NCBI GenBank assembly: GCA_032629725.1 | Contig: JAFEVB010000027.1 | Coordinates: 124,001-188,000, forward strand | DNA from: Gremmenia infestans | Lineage: Eukaryota > Ascomycota > Leotiomycetes > Helotiales > Hamatocanthoscyphaceae | Length of the DNA: 64,000 nucleotides | Reading direction: 5' to 3' | Part shown: one piece after another, positions 25,027 to 37,400 of the stretch | Layout of the letters: each line of letters opens with the position of its first letter | Position numbering within the stretch: the stretch's first letter is position 1 | The notes under the pieces: model-generated | Databases searched by the model: none | Told to the model about the DNA's origin: nothing | The model's input: only the letters and a program-made list of their open reading frames with translations | Made by a program: the position numbers and the translations under genes

Positions 25027-27503
25027 TGCTTATTCTAGGATCTTGATATCTCGTTTCTGATTCTCTGATTTGCAGTCGACATTCGCAGTGTCGCATCTGA
25101 AGATGCAAGCAGGCCTGCACCTTCAAGGCACGACTAGCAGTTCGTTGGCTGTGCACGATAAGATGCTCTAATACCCTGCCCTGCTTACCAGGAGATAAGG
25201 CCATGCATTAGACGCAGTCGAGTGAGGGGCATCGCGGGCATCGCTCAACATTTGATGGAATTGCATATACAGTACAGACGGAAAGAAATACCAGGAGCTC
25301 TGCTTCTCCCCCTTATTTTTCTTTGCCTCCCCCTATCCCTCGCTCCCTCGCCTCGCCATCTACCTGGAAAATTGCACGCATGCTTTGTGGTGCGAGGGGG
25401 CGCGGAATAACTAACCATTGAGAGGCGCCGGCCTAAGTGAGGGGAGCGGAAGGAGAGTCGTATTTTCCAGTTTTAATTCATATCCGCATGGAATGAAAGG
25501 GAGGCAGGCTGTGAAGCCTACCGCAACGTTGGAGGGGAGGATGGGAGGGAGGGTTCCGAGTCAGGTCCAATCCATCTTGACCATGTATTCGTATACTGTA
25601 TGGCACTCGGTACTGTACACAGGGCAGGTACCTGGTACTCAACCCAGCTCCTTTGGCTACTGCTCCGCGCATGTACGAGCGACCTAGCAACTCGCAACGT
25701 TGAAGCTGAACCAGTTTACGAAGTTTACGGTTTACCTCCGTATAGACCCCTCATGATCAGCGCACCTAACAGGCGACTCGATCCTATTTTGGTCCAAGCA
25801 CCAAGCACCAAGATAAGGGTTTGATGGTTTGCGCGCTTACAGACGCTTCCAGGTACGGACCTGCTCGCTGTCATGCTAGAACTCTTCTTTTTTTCTGCAC
25901 GTAGCTTCTGATCCCGTTCTCCACACCTTACCTTCCAGGGCCTCGTCGGATACGGCTACTATTTAGTACTCTCCCCGCGTACCGAATCAGGGACGCTTAT
26001 TGAATATGCTAGTAATGGGCCTTCCGGAGCTTGATTGCTGCTAGTAAGCACTACCTGGTTATGGTAGGGCCCTAGAAGGATTCGAAACTGCACAGAAGCT
26101 TTTCCAGCCACAAATCGAAACTGTGGAAACCGCCGAAGCACGACAGAATCGTTAGATTCCCTGTCGGTCAACCTTGTTTCCGGGGCGCCTCCAATGCACG
26201 TATCTCCCGCTGGCCAATGGACGTGGATAATGACCAAGACCCCTGACTACAGAGGTTAGATTCCTCGTCTCGAATATCCTTGCCTTGTGCAGGTCATGTT
26301 AATGGTCGGTCCTCTCAGGCCTTGCACTGGTCTCACAACCTTGTGCTACACAACCCACGAGCGAACACCCCCATCCAAGTTTAAAGGAGAGAAGAGTCCT
26401 CAACCAAGTATTGCCAAAAAGCGGTTCATATGCCCGGTCCCGCGCTTCTTGGGCGGTCTCAAGTACTTTGTGGGGGACTTATCATATTCTGATAAATCTT
26501 GACATGGAGTATTAATCATAGAAACGTAAGAAAGTTAAAGCGCTTAGCTTCCAAACCTATACGGCTTTGGGATATACCCCCGTGTCTAGACTGAGATCTC
26601 CCGAAGGCCATCGATTCCGAGGTCCTCGATAGGTATAGACAAGGACTTGAGTAAGTACAAGGTCATCCCTTTCCCTTTCCCGTGATTTCGGTGTCTTTTG
26701 AGCGGAAAAGGCCGCCAGTGCTGGAGTTGGACAAATTTCTGCCTAAAGATTGAAGATGGATGGATGGAATAATTGGAATGATCAACATCGAAATCCTTCA
26801 TAGAACTCTAATCGCCGTGCATAGTCGCCGCTCAATATTGTGCTTTGGAACTACTACACCGCCGGTACCTGATTCGACAATTGTCACTTTGCGACAGGAG
26901 CCACTGGAGCCTATTATCTGTTGGCGATGGAGAACTGTGGCGCAACGATTACCGGTTCAGTCAAGTTATTCATGGCAACGTTACCTCCGTTGCAGCAACA
27001 CGGGGTCTCGATTCGCTGATCCCCTCCCCCCACCACATGCCTCACATCTGAGGTGATGATATACTAGTATCGCTGCACGAGGTCACAACATTGACAGTTG
27101 ACAGCACATGATTACACAAGACCGTCATGTTCAACGCTGCAAAGGCCCTTTTGAGACATTTTCATATATGACAAGATATTATTTCCACGAGACTCGCTCG
27201 TGGATGCGGTGTTTGCTATATTGAGCGGAGTTGCACTGATGGGTCATTATGACGAAGATATAGTAGATATTCTGTTGCGGGGTGATGGTGTTGTCGAAGG
27301 AAACTCGAATGAATCGATACTCTGCTCGGAGTACCGTATGAAGGCGTGGGGGTTTGGATGTAGGGGTTTGGATGCTGTACGAGGTGTTGAGAAGCTGTCA
27401 AGGCTGCATGGCTGTCACGTCAAATCGGAGATATCGTGATGCTTGACTTTTTGCCGGGAAGAAAAGCTCGCCGTCCCGGGCCGAGGCTGACTTGGAGGCT
27501 GAG

Positions 27504-27537
27504 CACGTGACTTTCAATCGTACAAAAAGTCCACGTG
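27504..27537. promoter_or_regulatory. Paired CACGTG E-boxes upstream of Nop16
   Basis: CACGTG occurs at 27504-27509 and 27532-27537, 28 bp apart, which is 136-169 bp before the Nop16 start codon. CACGTG is the binding core of fungal bHLH factors (Cbf1/Pho4 type). Regulation is inferred from position only. Confidence 0.4.
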
Positions 27538-27672
27538 AAGATAAGAGGTGGGTAAAGAGTAAGCTAGTGTTATCTTTTTAGCACAGCGAAAAATTATGAA
27601 AACTTCACGAGCACCATTCCCAACTTCCAGATCAGGATTACCGCAACCGCAAAAGCAACCACAGTCACAATC

Positions 27673-28450
27673 ATGGGTCGCGAACTACAGAAGAAGAAGA
27701 ATAGATCTTCCATCTCGAAGATCAAGCTGAAGCCGAAATCGAAGAGAGTCAACCCCCTGGGCAATCCTATCATTGCGGCGAATTGGTACATACCCTCTTG
27801 CGTATAGCAAAACTTCCAATTAGACCTAGACTCTTTTTATATTCAAGTTACTGACAGGGCATCACAGGAATCAAAGCGAAACCCTGACACAGAACTACAA
27901 GCGTCTCGGTCTCACTTCGCGCCTCAATGCTGCGACAGGTGGCATAGAGAAATTACGTGCTGGATCCGACTCCAAAAGCTCGACCACAAGCAAACTCGCC
28001 ATCTCGAACGCTATCCCCAAAACCTTTACACCAACTGAGGCAAAGGTCGAGCGCGACCCCGAAACGGGAAAGATCACACGAGTTATCCATGCAGCATCGA
28101 GGCCAAATCCCCTAAACGACCCTCTAAACTCCGAATCGGAGGATGAATCGATGTTGGGGGACGATGGCGAAGACTTCGAGGGTTTTGACTCAAGAAGAGG
28201 GGAAAGGACCGAGACAAACCCTATCGTGCAGCAACTAGAAGACATGGCAGCTAGGGCGCCCGAGAAGACCCCTAGGAAGCAGAGTGAGCGTGAACGGGAA
28301 TGGATCGAGAGGCTGGTGGGGAAGCATGGAGAGGATTGTAAGCGCATGGCGCGAGACATGAAGTTGAACCCGATGCAACAGACCGAGGCGGACATAAGAA
28401 AACGGGTGGAGAAATGGAGATCTTCCGGTGGTGCCGCCACTCAGGGCTGA
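27673..28450 (+). CDS. NOP16: Ribosome biogenesis protein Nop16
   Basis: A nucleolar factor for 60S ribosomal subunit assembly. Two exons, 27673-27785 and 27868-28450, separated by an 82-nt GT..AG intron, give 231 residues, the usual size for fungal Nop16. The N-terminus MGRELQKKKNRSS and the following KVNPLGN-like stretch (here KRVNPLGNPIIAANW) are the family hallmark: a basic start followed by a conserved patch, with the intron splitting the Trp codon. After the intron comes NQSETLTQNYKRLGL, also typical. The middle is acidic (SESEDESMLGDDGED), and the C-terminal third is a charged helical stretch of the kind that holds the WIERLV..HGEDCKRM..D motif of the family. It stands alone between gene-free regions. 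Confidence 0.92.
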
Positions 28451-30104
28451 AGCTGATAAGGGGAGTGAGGGGAGGGGCGAGGAAGGAGAGAGGAAGGGGG
28501 GAGTGAGGGGTAGCAGGATGCGGCACGTATAAGAATGGCATGCATTGCATTGGTGTTATGGAGCAATTATTGTGTGGCGATCACCGCGGTAATGAATATC
28601 GTACGGAGTTTTTTTCTTTCTGACAAGCTTGTTCGGAACGGCGCGAGGGAGGCGTTAACTGGATTCCATTGGTGATGATGCGAGCTACTCATTGAAGGAT
28701 TCTCATTCCTGAGGGGCGGAGGGGCCAGCCACCCGTGTCATCCATGCAACAACAATAGTTCTGATCAGGTGACACGGCAGAGAGCGTTTGCTTCTTTCAG
28801 CTTTAATCCGACCTCATATTTCATAGTCATCAAGATCTGTAGTTGTTTCGAGAGAATCGGCTTTGTGCTGCGAGTTTCTGCCCATCATATGGGGTTGAGA
28901 TTGTGCCGCTAAAGGTCAATAACGAATGATATTATTCATTTTCCTTACAAAGCAGCCTCATTCAATACATTACCACACGTTAAAGACGTTTGTCCTGCTT
29001 ACACCCTTCCTAGATTTTCCCAACTGTGACTTTCGGGCTTTCCGATTGTCAACAACTTCAGTGCCACGAGCGTAGGCGACGACCTAGAACGCAACACCAT
29101 AAGAAATCCCGAAATTCCGTACTTTCAAAGTGCTGCTTAAGAACCTCTCCATAACATCGATTGTCGCGGTATACGTAGTGCCAATACATCCCATCTCAAA
29201 GCCTCAACATTCCAATACCTTTTCTGTCCCTTCCCTTCCTTACAGAACTAATACATAACTAACCATCCCAAGCTTCCCTTCTCCACTCCACTCATGATCA
29301 TCCATTAACCTCTTCAGGCATTCATTCATTTATATACAAGAACAGAACACTCACTCACTCACTACTCTCCCCATCTTATTTCTAGATACTTTGCTTGCTT
29401 GCTTGCACTTATTGCCTACCTAGATATCTACAGGAACAAGTAAAAACAATTTCTACAGCCAGCACGAAGACGAGAGAGAAACACTGAAACACTCCCCACC
29501 GCCTTTCTTTCTGCATTGTGATGAATGAATGAATGATTGAAAAACTCCCGCTAGTTATATTTTCAACTAAAACAAACCCGACGGCATTGAGATTGCGCGA
29601 AAATAGGAAGTTTGAATTGGGAATGCAGCTAGACTAGAAAAGATCTTGAAATTAAGTTGAGTTAAATTCGATGCTAAAATCTAAATATTTAGAATGAATG
29701 AATCATCTCACTACAGGACTTCTACCGCTCATACCGATAGCATGGAGGCTAGCGGCATTCTTCCTCGTCAATCCTATCCATCTGATGGCTAAATCATCTA
29801 GCACGGATAAATATCAGTGCGAGAAATGAAATGAAATAAGATGAGAGGAAATGCACATACGCTCTTCCTACGATATGCCTTCCATCTTAATTAACATCTG
29901 CAACTAGCATATATGTGACTTGCGAAAGAAAGAGAGGTTGACAATGAAATCGTTGGCCGTAATTGGGAGCCCGTGGACGTGGCAGCATTTGAAAACTAAG
30001 AGGTGTATTTGCGGACGTTGAAGACCATTGGGACGGGATGTTGAGGATGTATATATCCTTTGTTTCCATGGTCATTATACATACCAGTAAAGAACAGCTA
30101 GACA

Positions 30105-30392
30105 ATGTCTCAACCCTCTATCTCTCTTATTCGCTATTATCAAACTCCGCTAACACCACCCAGGAGACATAGCACTTCATTTAATCCCCATACAGGTCCC
30201 GCCGCCAACAAACCTCAATTCACACCAACCCTTCATATAACACCAGCCTCCGCCTATCAAAGCTCTTCTCCAGCAGACAGCTTCCCACTAACATATACCC
30301 AAATAAACCAAATCATTCCAACAAACAAAAAGCCTCTTTCCTTTGGCTCATCCGGTGGTCTGACCGCACTTGCAATCAGTCGTCCACCGTAA
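30105..30392 (+). CDS. Short hypothetical protein, doubtful
   Basis: A 95-codon frame with a true ATG. The product is rich in Ser, Pro and Thr and has no family I recognise, no signal peptide and no membrane segment. Its stop codon lies inside a GTAAGA sequence that could be an intron donor, so a longer spliced gene is possible, but I found no convincing continuation in the AT-rich repeats that follow. It may equally be chance. Confidence 0.22.
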   Translation: MSQPSISLIRYYQTPLTPPRRHSTSFNPHTGPAANKPQFTPTLHITPASAYQSSSPADSFPLTYTQINQIIPTNKKPLSFGSSGGLTALAISRPP

Positions 30393-30420
30393 GACGCAAA
30401 ACTTCGGAGTCACATTAACA

Positions 30421-30600
30421 CTGACTCTAAGTAAGTGTAGTCCGTATTCCTGACTCTAAAGGATTAAGCAAAAAATCAAAAGTAAAATCCTCGCCAATCG
30501 ATACTCGCCAAGTCCGTAGCTCTGACTTTAAAAGATTAAATATCGAAAAACTCGAAAATCAAGCGCGCGCCAGTCCGTAACCTCCTCTGACTATAAACTT
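30421..30600. repeat. Imperfect repeat with CTGACT starts and AGTCCGTA ends
   Basis: Units begin CTGACT(C/T)TAAA or a close variant at 30421, 30450, 30522 and 30587; the first three each end with AGTCCGTA. Unit lengths are 29, 72 and 65 bp and the middles are A-rich (GATTAA..AAAATC). Recognisable by eye but diverged. Confidence 0.55.
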
Positions 30601-30959
30601 ATGAAAACATCAAATTACAGAACCAGTTCGTCTGGTTTCCTCTGAGATGGCGGCTTTGGCCGTAAGAGTTTTACTCTTTTGATGTTCATCCATTCATCTA
30701 TTTATTTTGTTTTCCCTTTTTGACTTTTGCTTATACACCAAGTTCCTTATCTTCTTTGGTGGAGGAGAAGATTTATGTTAGGTTAGTCGGATACATATAT
30801 TAATGTCGTGAGAAGGCTAGTATAGGTTTTGCAGATACTTGTTATATGTAACATAACTTGTCTCTACTGCCACTTATTCCTTTATATGTAGTTTAGGCCA
30901 ACTTTGTCTCACTTTCATCCTAAGGTTAGTTAGTAGGTAAGCGCCGCTACTACTCAGGT

Positions 30960-31060
30960 ACTAATCACCCTCGGCTCACCTAGGAATTGAACCTGAGCAA
31001 GCATTATGCCGTGATAAGGGCAAAACACTTAGTGCCATCACCTTGGAGCGCGTCTTCGTG
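30960..31060 (-). repeat. Possible tRNA-derived SINE head (Pol III A/B boxes)
   Basis: Read on the minus strand there is an A-box-like TGGCACTAAGTG, a perfect 4-bp D-stem (GGCA..TGCC) around a 10-base loop, and 40-50 bases later the exact B-box consensus GGTTCAATTCC. The acceptor stem does not pair and the anticodon stem is poor, so it is not a working tRNA. This pattern fits a decayed tRNA or the head of a tRNA-derived SINE. Confidence 0.4.
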
Positions 31061-31343
31061 TAACTCGAAGGAGGTTGAACCGAAATAACAATATTAATTC
31101 GCCTACTAGACCACGGCCTAGGGATGTTCTAACACCCGAGATAAATAAATTTGCTTATTTGTGTTTATGCAGGTGTTACATATTTAGGTGGCTAAAACCA
31201 AGAACAAGCCCCAACAACGGGAGCCCTATCCTTAGTTTCATAGTTTTCATCAAACCCGCCGCACATTCAAAGCTCAAGCAAACATTCGACATATTAAATC
31301 TCGGCATACCTCGACATCTAGACCTCCACGACGGTATTACACA

Positions 31344-32324
31344 ATGGAAACTAGCTCAGACAAGCCACGACTCCCTATAGCACACGAGAATCTGCCCAGC
31401 GGTAAATTACAAGTCTTACGCGAAGAAACCCCAGCACTCAGAGATCTTCTCGGCCTGAACTTGAAAGGATCAGACTTCAAAGTCGATCCGAGTCTAAGAA
31501 CGCTTGCACAATCAGCTGGTATCAAAGATGTTCTCTTTCTCGCTATTGATATTGAGGGAACAACTTGTCAACCCGCTCTACCCTCAGCATTTCAACTTGG
31601 AATTTCGATCCTAGATACGCGACATCTTCAAACTCTTATCTCTAGACATTTACACGATGCACGGAATAATGACGACGACGGTGAAACGGGGCTCCAGAGT
31701 ATCTTGCAAACGTACAATTTCTGTGACGGAACCCCAAGCTACTGTCTAAGAGCCCGGAGAAGATTATTATTCGGGGAAGCAGAAGAGCTGGTTGCAGAAG
31801 AAATGAGTGCAAAGATCCAAGCCCTAATAGCAGGGAGAGACGTTATTCTTGTTGTTCATGGAGGGAAAAACGATTTGCGATTCCTTGACAGGATCAAGAT
31901 CTCCATTCAACCACTTTTCACGCTCGACACTCAAAAGGCCGCACAAAATCCTCTCCGGCTATCAAAAAGACCTTCACTTGAAAGTTTTTTGACCATCTTC
32001 GAAATTCCTTTTGTTAGCCATAGCCTTCATACTGGTGGTAATGACGCAAACTATACTTTGCGATCCCTGTTAATGATTGCTGTGATAGACTCGGAGGGGG
32101 AGGAAGGGTTAAGTGATGAACAGCTTGCTTTGTTGGGCGTTATCCGGGCAATTGCAAGGTCGGCGATTCCTGAAGATAGGATCAAAAAGAGCCAGGTTAT
32201 TCAGGGGAAAGGTCGCCTGGCACGCTTGGAGACGAAGAGGAGGAAAAAAGAAAGGAAGGCTATAAGGAAGTTAGCCCGGGAAAATGGAGTGGAGGAAGGG
32301 CCTGTCAATGGTTGCTCAGACTGA
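31344..32324 (+). CDS. Gfd2/YDR514C-like DEDDh exonuclease
   Basis: A single-exon gene of 326 residues with a ribonuclease-H-like 3'-5' exonuclease fold. The motif order is that of the DEDDh group: Exo I LAIDIEG with Asp69 and Glu71, Exo II HGGKNDLRFL with Asp177, and Exo III HTGGNDANYTL with His229 and Asp234 in H-x4-D spacing. All five metal-binding or catalytic positions are present, so the enzyme is predicted active. This arrangement is known from the fungal Gfd2/YDR514C family, linked in yeast to the mRNA-export helicase Dbp5 and to the nuclear rim. The C-terminus (about residues 285-315) is highly basic, RRKKERKAIRK-like, suggesting nucleic-acid binding or nuclear import. No partner gene is adjacent. 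Confidence 0.82.
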   Translation: METSSDKPRLPIAHENLPSGKLQVLREETPALRDLLGLNLKGSDFKVDPSLRTLAQSAGIKDVLFLAIDIEGTTCQPALPSAFQLGISILDTRHLQTLISRHLHDARNNDDDGETGLQSILQTYNFCDGTPSYCLRARRRLLFGEAEELVAEEMSAKIQALIAGRDVILVVHGGKNDLRFLDRIKISIQPLFTLDTQKAAQNPLRLSKRPSLESFLTIFEIPFVSHSLHTGGNDANYTLRSLLMIAVIDSEGEEGLSDEQLALLGVIRAIARSAIPEDRIKKSQVIQGKGRLARLETKRRKKERKAIRKLARENGVEEGPVNGCSD

Positions 32325-34424
32325 ATTTACCATGTGCTCAGGTTGCTCACACCGAGCCCGGGCAGAGCTCAGGCGGGGCGTAGGCATGCTCATGATTACT
32401 TACTCTCGGCTCAGGTTAAAGAAGCCGCTTCTTACATTGAAATACTAGAAGGGAACCAGCGAGAGAAAAGACTTGAGTCTGACTTATGTGGTAGTCCTAT
32501 ATGGCTCCAGTGGTTCTGGTTTGTCCTTACGCTGTATGGAGGCCCACTTCAGGGTGATGAGGTGTGGCAACTACCTTATCTTAGGGTGTCCCCCCTTTGG
32601 CGTATATCCGCCAGCCCTGAGCTAGAACATCTGCCCCGAATGGCTCGTTTGCCTTGGGGTCTTAATGGCGTGTCCTGGGGTGGCGTGACGTGAGCGTCTG
32701 CGACTCCTGGAGTCTCGACACCACTCCGCCGGCGCACAGTAGCAGGAGTGACTGATATGATCAAGCTCGTGCCTTAGCTGGCTCTCGGGATATGCCATAT
32801 CTGGTGTGGGTGCGGTCCGGGGTGGGGGGTGGTCTTCTATTACGACTTTCCTATAACAACTTCCTCGAAATTTCCTAGCACATATGACTTGCATGACTAG
32901 ATGCATATTAAGTGCGAGGCTAGAGTGCTGAAGGAGATCTGCTCGATCCCTTATAGTCGTATTCCCGTTATTGTTCGATGGAGTGCATTTGATAGACTAG
33001 GCTGAGTTGTAAAGGCCACTCACCAAAGCAGTACTGCCATCTCTATCCTTGACACATCGGTTGGTGCTAGCCTGTACAACTACTTTCACTATAGACGCAG
33101 CAAGGTTCGGCATATTTGATATATATGGATTTAGCCGCGCGCCGTGGCAACATTCCCATCAACGGTTATGCAAGAGGTGTACAATCGGTCCACCTATGCT
33201 TTCTCTTGCGCCGGAGACGCTATTAGAATTTGCGCTGGTGCGGAGGTAAGCGATATTGGCATCGCAGATAGTTGAGAATGTACATGTGACGGCCGCTGCT
33301 GCATAGGTTGTCAAAATGAAGTGCATATTGAATATGAAGTAGTAGTAGTTGGAAAGATCTAGGATTTCAAGTGAATTTTGAAGTAGGAAGTGATTTTGAT
33401 ATTTTACAGTTATTTCATTATACTACGATCATCATAAACATTATGTCGGCCCCTGTCATATTATAAACTGACAGCTCTTTGTACCTCTAGAATGAAGTAT
33501 AAAATACCGAAAACTTTCCAGTGGAAAGTCTTTGTATTATGCAATTGTAAAACATCACATCAATCAAGGTTCTTAGTGATCTGCATAATGAAATAAAATT
33601 GAGTGGAAACCCGTTTCTAATACAATATAAGCTTACTTTATGCCTAATATCAATATCGACCATGAATGTTACAGTTTTGTAGTTGTTGATGCTTGGATAA
33701 AACACCATCAATCCGACCCTGGAGCTAAAGTTATTCTTCCTTGATAGATTCTTTAAAGAGTTAAAGGTGGCTGTTTGTCTCTATAATCTCTATAAGGCTT
33801 TTTATAAAGTACCATTTGCATAAAACAGGTACTGTGATAGGGATCGGGTCACGTGGCTTGAAACATACATGACTGCACTAGGCATATAAAAGGGACTTTG
33901 ATCCAGCTGTATGAAAGTAAACTTAGATCCTTATCAGAAATAGTGATGAAAACGCTACTGAAGTGCCAAGTAAAAGGATGAGGAAGAAGGTTTGCCTGCA
34001 CGTGGTTATCACGGGATCAAGCTGTTAGGTTGCTCTTCTGCATCTTTATCTATCTAGTCTCAAATAATAGACATAGAGATACTTTGATCGTATAACCTGC
34101 AGCTTGGGATTCATACATGTCACGACAATAATGCTTTGGGCTATGGAAACCTCAAGTCCGCAACAGCCGAGGCTCACATCATCCACACACATGGAAAGCA
34201 TCAACGACCGAATTTTACCAATATTTTAACAGTAAACACTACAGCAAATTGCACCAAACAGTGAGAAGATAGTAAATACTGTAAGTCTATTGATGTTCGC
34301 AAGGAAGCGGCCTAAATAAATCTGATATTGAAAGCAAACGCCCGTCCCTTATCTTGATCCCATCGTATCGGAAACCCGTCAACTCGAAAACCATCTCATA
34401 ACATCATCACAGCGCAATCACTCC
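32325..34424. other. Gene-free flank left of the PKS locus
   Basis: No supported gene. From about 33250 the sequence becomes visibly AT-rich with many stops in every frame, as in decayed repeats. It includes the 3' flank of the PKS. A TATA-like GCATATAAAAGGG lies near 33883, but no coding frame follows it. Confidence 0.55.
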
Positions 34425-37400
34425 TCATGGGTCACTCGGCTTGTCTTCTGATGGCTGCAACTTCTCCAAGAGCTTCTTAGCCGCCAGCTCTCCCAGCTCC
34501 ACAATCGACTTCGCGTTCATCATCTCCAAAACCGTGACAGGGAACCCGAAGCTCTCGCGCCACCAATTTCGTAGGTCAATCGCGATAAGTGAATCCAACC
34601 CGAGGGCTGTGGGTGCAAGCGTTATATCGAGGTCCTCTTCTGGCTTCATCAGACTGATGAAGAGTCGAAGGCCAATCTCGCGAGCAAGGAACTCCGCACT
34701 GGCTTTCTCAGTAAGCATGGCAGGCTTGGCGTGGGCATCTACTAAGAAGAGTCGGAGAGGCTCATTATCTGACGCGGCCGAACTCGAGGACGCTGCTTCC
34801 AGATTGCGATAGACTGCCATGCGAGGGTCTCGTTTCCAGATACTGCGGTTTCCGGGCTCTGCAAGGGGCATGGTTGAACGAAGACCGATGCCGACCTGTC
34901 CTGGGTTGGTATAGGTCTTGGCGGGAGATGCTGGCGCTGGAGCAGAGCGACCCATCATCATTTGAAGGGAGTCCAAGACATCTTGTTCGTGTAGGCCGTG
35001 AAGGGAAGTAGAGAGCAATGTGTCTAGAACAGATTGATTCTCGCTGACGTAGCCAGCATCCACGACACATCCAATATCCAAGACTGACGCTGGGAGCCCA
35101 AGGCCGTGGCGGTATTGCACGAAAGCGTCAAGGAATGTGTTGCCGGAGTTGTAGTTGACTTGACCCCACTGCCCGACGAGGCCAGAGAATGACGAGAAGA
35201 GAATGAGGAAGTCCAGAGTCTCCTTCTCCAGCGCTTTGTGAAGATTCCAGGTCCCATCGACCTTAGGACCGACAGCTGCATTCCATTCATCAATTGACAT
35301 CCTCGCAAAAGCTTGATCCTAAGGTCGTTAGTTTGACTCACTACATAGAGACTGGATTGCTTACTCTCAAGACCATGGACATCTGCATAACACCTCCAAT
35401 GGGCATCGTTGCATTTTTGACCACGTTTTCAACGTCGGCCAAGACGGACACACTACCAGCAAATGCCTGCACAGAGCATCCCATAGTCTCGAGCTCCTTG
35501 AAATAGGATTTATGAGCCTCTGCCTTCCCTGCTGATCTTGAAAGGAAAATCAAGTTCTTGGCTCCGCTTTCAGCCATCCATGTCGAGATTGCTTGTCCGA
35601 GACCACCCAGGCCACCGATCATCAAGTATGAAACATCTGGGCGAAGAGTGAGCTGCTTAGTCGTTGACGTTCCTGTCAACTCCTCGGGATTGAGTGGCAT
35701 TTTCAGAACAATCTTGCCCATGTGCTGTCCCTGTTGCATATAACGGAATGCATCCTTGATTTGAGCCGCTTCGAATACCTTGATGGGCCTGACTGGCTTG
35801 ATGGCACCCCGGATGTATAATTGAAGGACTTTATTAAGCAGTCTAAAGCGCATAATCAGTACCAAACTACACATAAAAAGGGAGGGCCTTGAAAACTGAC
35901 TTGTGGATCACATCTGGACGCTCCTCGGCCATGACAGCGAGATCAATACCAAAGAACGAACGGTTTGCTTCGAAGAGGGACATTCCCAATTTTCCTTGGC
36001 CTATGAAATCACGCTTTCCGATTTCGAGCATCTTGCCGTACTGGGCCACACATTGCCAAGAAGCGTGAAGCAAATCACCCGAAAGAGAGTTGAGCACCAT
36101 GTCCACTCCTTTGCCGTTAGTCGCCCGTAAGATATCGGGTAGGAAGGATGCATCTCTGGAGTGGAAAATGTGATCCCGAGCTATGCCATAGGTATCCATA
36201 AGATATTTGACCTTGTCCTCGTTGCCGACGGTCAAGTAAATCTGATATTGTCAGTTCCGTTTCAAACTCAGAGGCTGTGAACCTACCTCTGCGCCAATAT
36301 ATTGGGCAATCTGAATTGCAGCAATACCTACTCCACCTGCGGCCGAGTGGATGAGAATGGTCTGATTGTGGTCAGCATTTGGGATCTATTGATTTAGACG
36401 ACCTGACTTACCTGGTCTTTTTCAAGATGACCCAAATCCATGACGGAATGAACCACTGTGCCATAGACGACCGGCATTGTAGCAGCATCCTCAAAGCTAA
36501 GGCTATTGGGTATCTTGACACAAAGTTTCGAGTTGGCTTTCACCCGAGTCTCCAAAGTGCCGGTCGCTTGAACGACAACACGGTCTCCCGGTGCTAGTCG
36601 AGTGACTGCAGAGCCTACCTTGCGGATGAATCCCGCACATTCGCATCCCAACCCACTGCTGTCGCTTCTCTGGGCATCAACAATGCCCATGGAGATGAGA
36701 ACATCCTATCTGGTCAGTGATTGGTTGCACAAAGTATATTGGAAAGCTTACTTTGAAGTTCATGCCGATGGCGTGAGTTTCCACGATCACCTCATCACTC
36801 TTCAACTCGGGTTCGGGGAACTGCGCCCAGTGAAGTGTTTCAATCATGCCTTTCTTCTCGACTTCCAACCTTTTCGGCATTTTGCTTGCAGCAGTCTGAG
36901 ACAGCTCCTTGTTGACAGATATCCAGTGGAAACGACTGGTGTAGATGATATTCTCGGCGACCGCGAATTCCATGTCAGAGTCTACTTCTTCTTCCTTGGT
37001 TCGACGCTGGAATTTAGAGAACACATCAGCTACACGGCCCCAATTATCCGTACTGACAGTATCTAGCTCCAAAGTTGCCAGGGAAACTCCTAACTCGGAA
37101 CGAGCTGTTCTGGCTATTCCGATTGCTTGAGCGTAGCGCGGATCTTTGCACAAGATTTGGGTGGCTTGAGTTACCCAGAGCATACCGATATTCTCGTTCT
37201 GCAGATGCAAATTATAGTCTTGGAAGCTTTTCAACTTCTCGGCTTCGATATCGGTGAAGAAAGGTTCAGCTAAATCCACGACTGCAATGATATCCTGCTT
37301 GGCTGGAGGTAGTTGGGGATACTCAATGACGTCCACTTTGAAGCCCCGGTCTTTCAAAATAGTCTCTAGTTCTGTGACAGCGGAGTCTGTTGACTTTGCC

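Larger units (their letters stand above)
23141..27672. other. Gene-free, repeat-rich stretch of 4.5 kb
   Basis: Starts with the probable leader and promoter of the Zn2Cys6 gene and ends with the promoter of the Nop16 gene. No conserved coding frame is seen. It contains CCACCAGAA and CCA tracts (23441-23571), GTAGGTA runs near 24425-24470, many TACTCCGTAC/GTACAGTAC words around 24200-24910 and 25600, and a GGGTCA tract at 24992-25026. Confidence 0.55.
28451..31343. other. Intergenic with short hypothetical frame and repeats
   Basis: No firm gene in 2.9 kb. It holds CATT/CTCA/GCTT microsatellites near 29315-29410, an ATG-started short frame at 30105-30392, imperfect repeats at 30421-30600 and a possible Pol III-type element near 30960-31060. 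Confidence 0.55.

Noticed and set aside
36000..36250. Separate small genes within the PKS region (several isolated minus frames)
   Set aside because: All join in frame through short GT..AG introns into one megasynthase with domains in the standard order.
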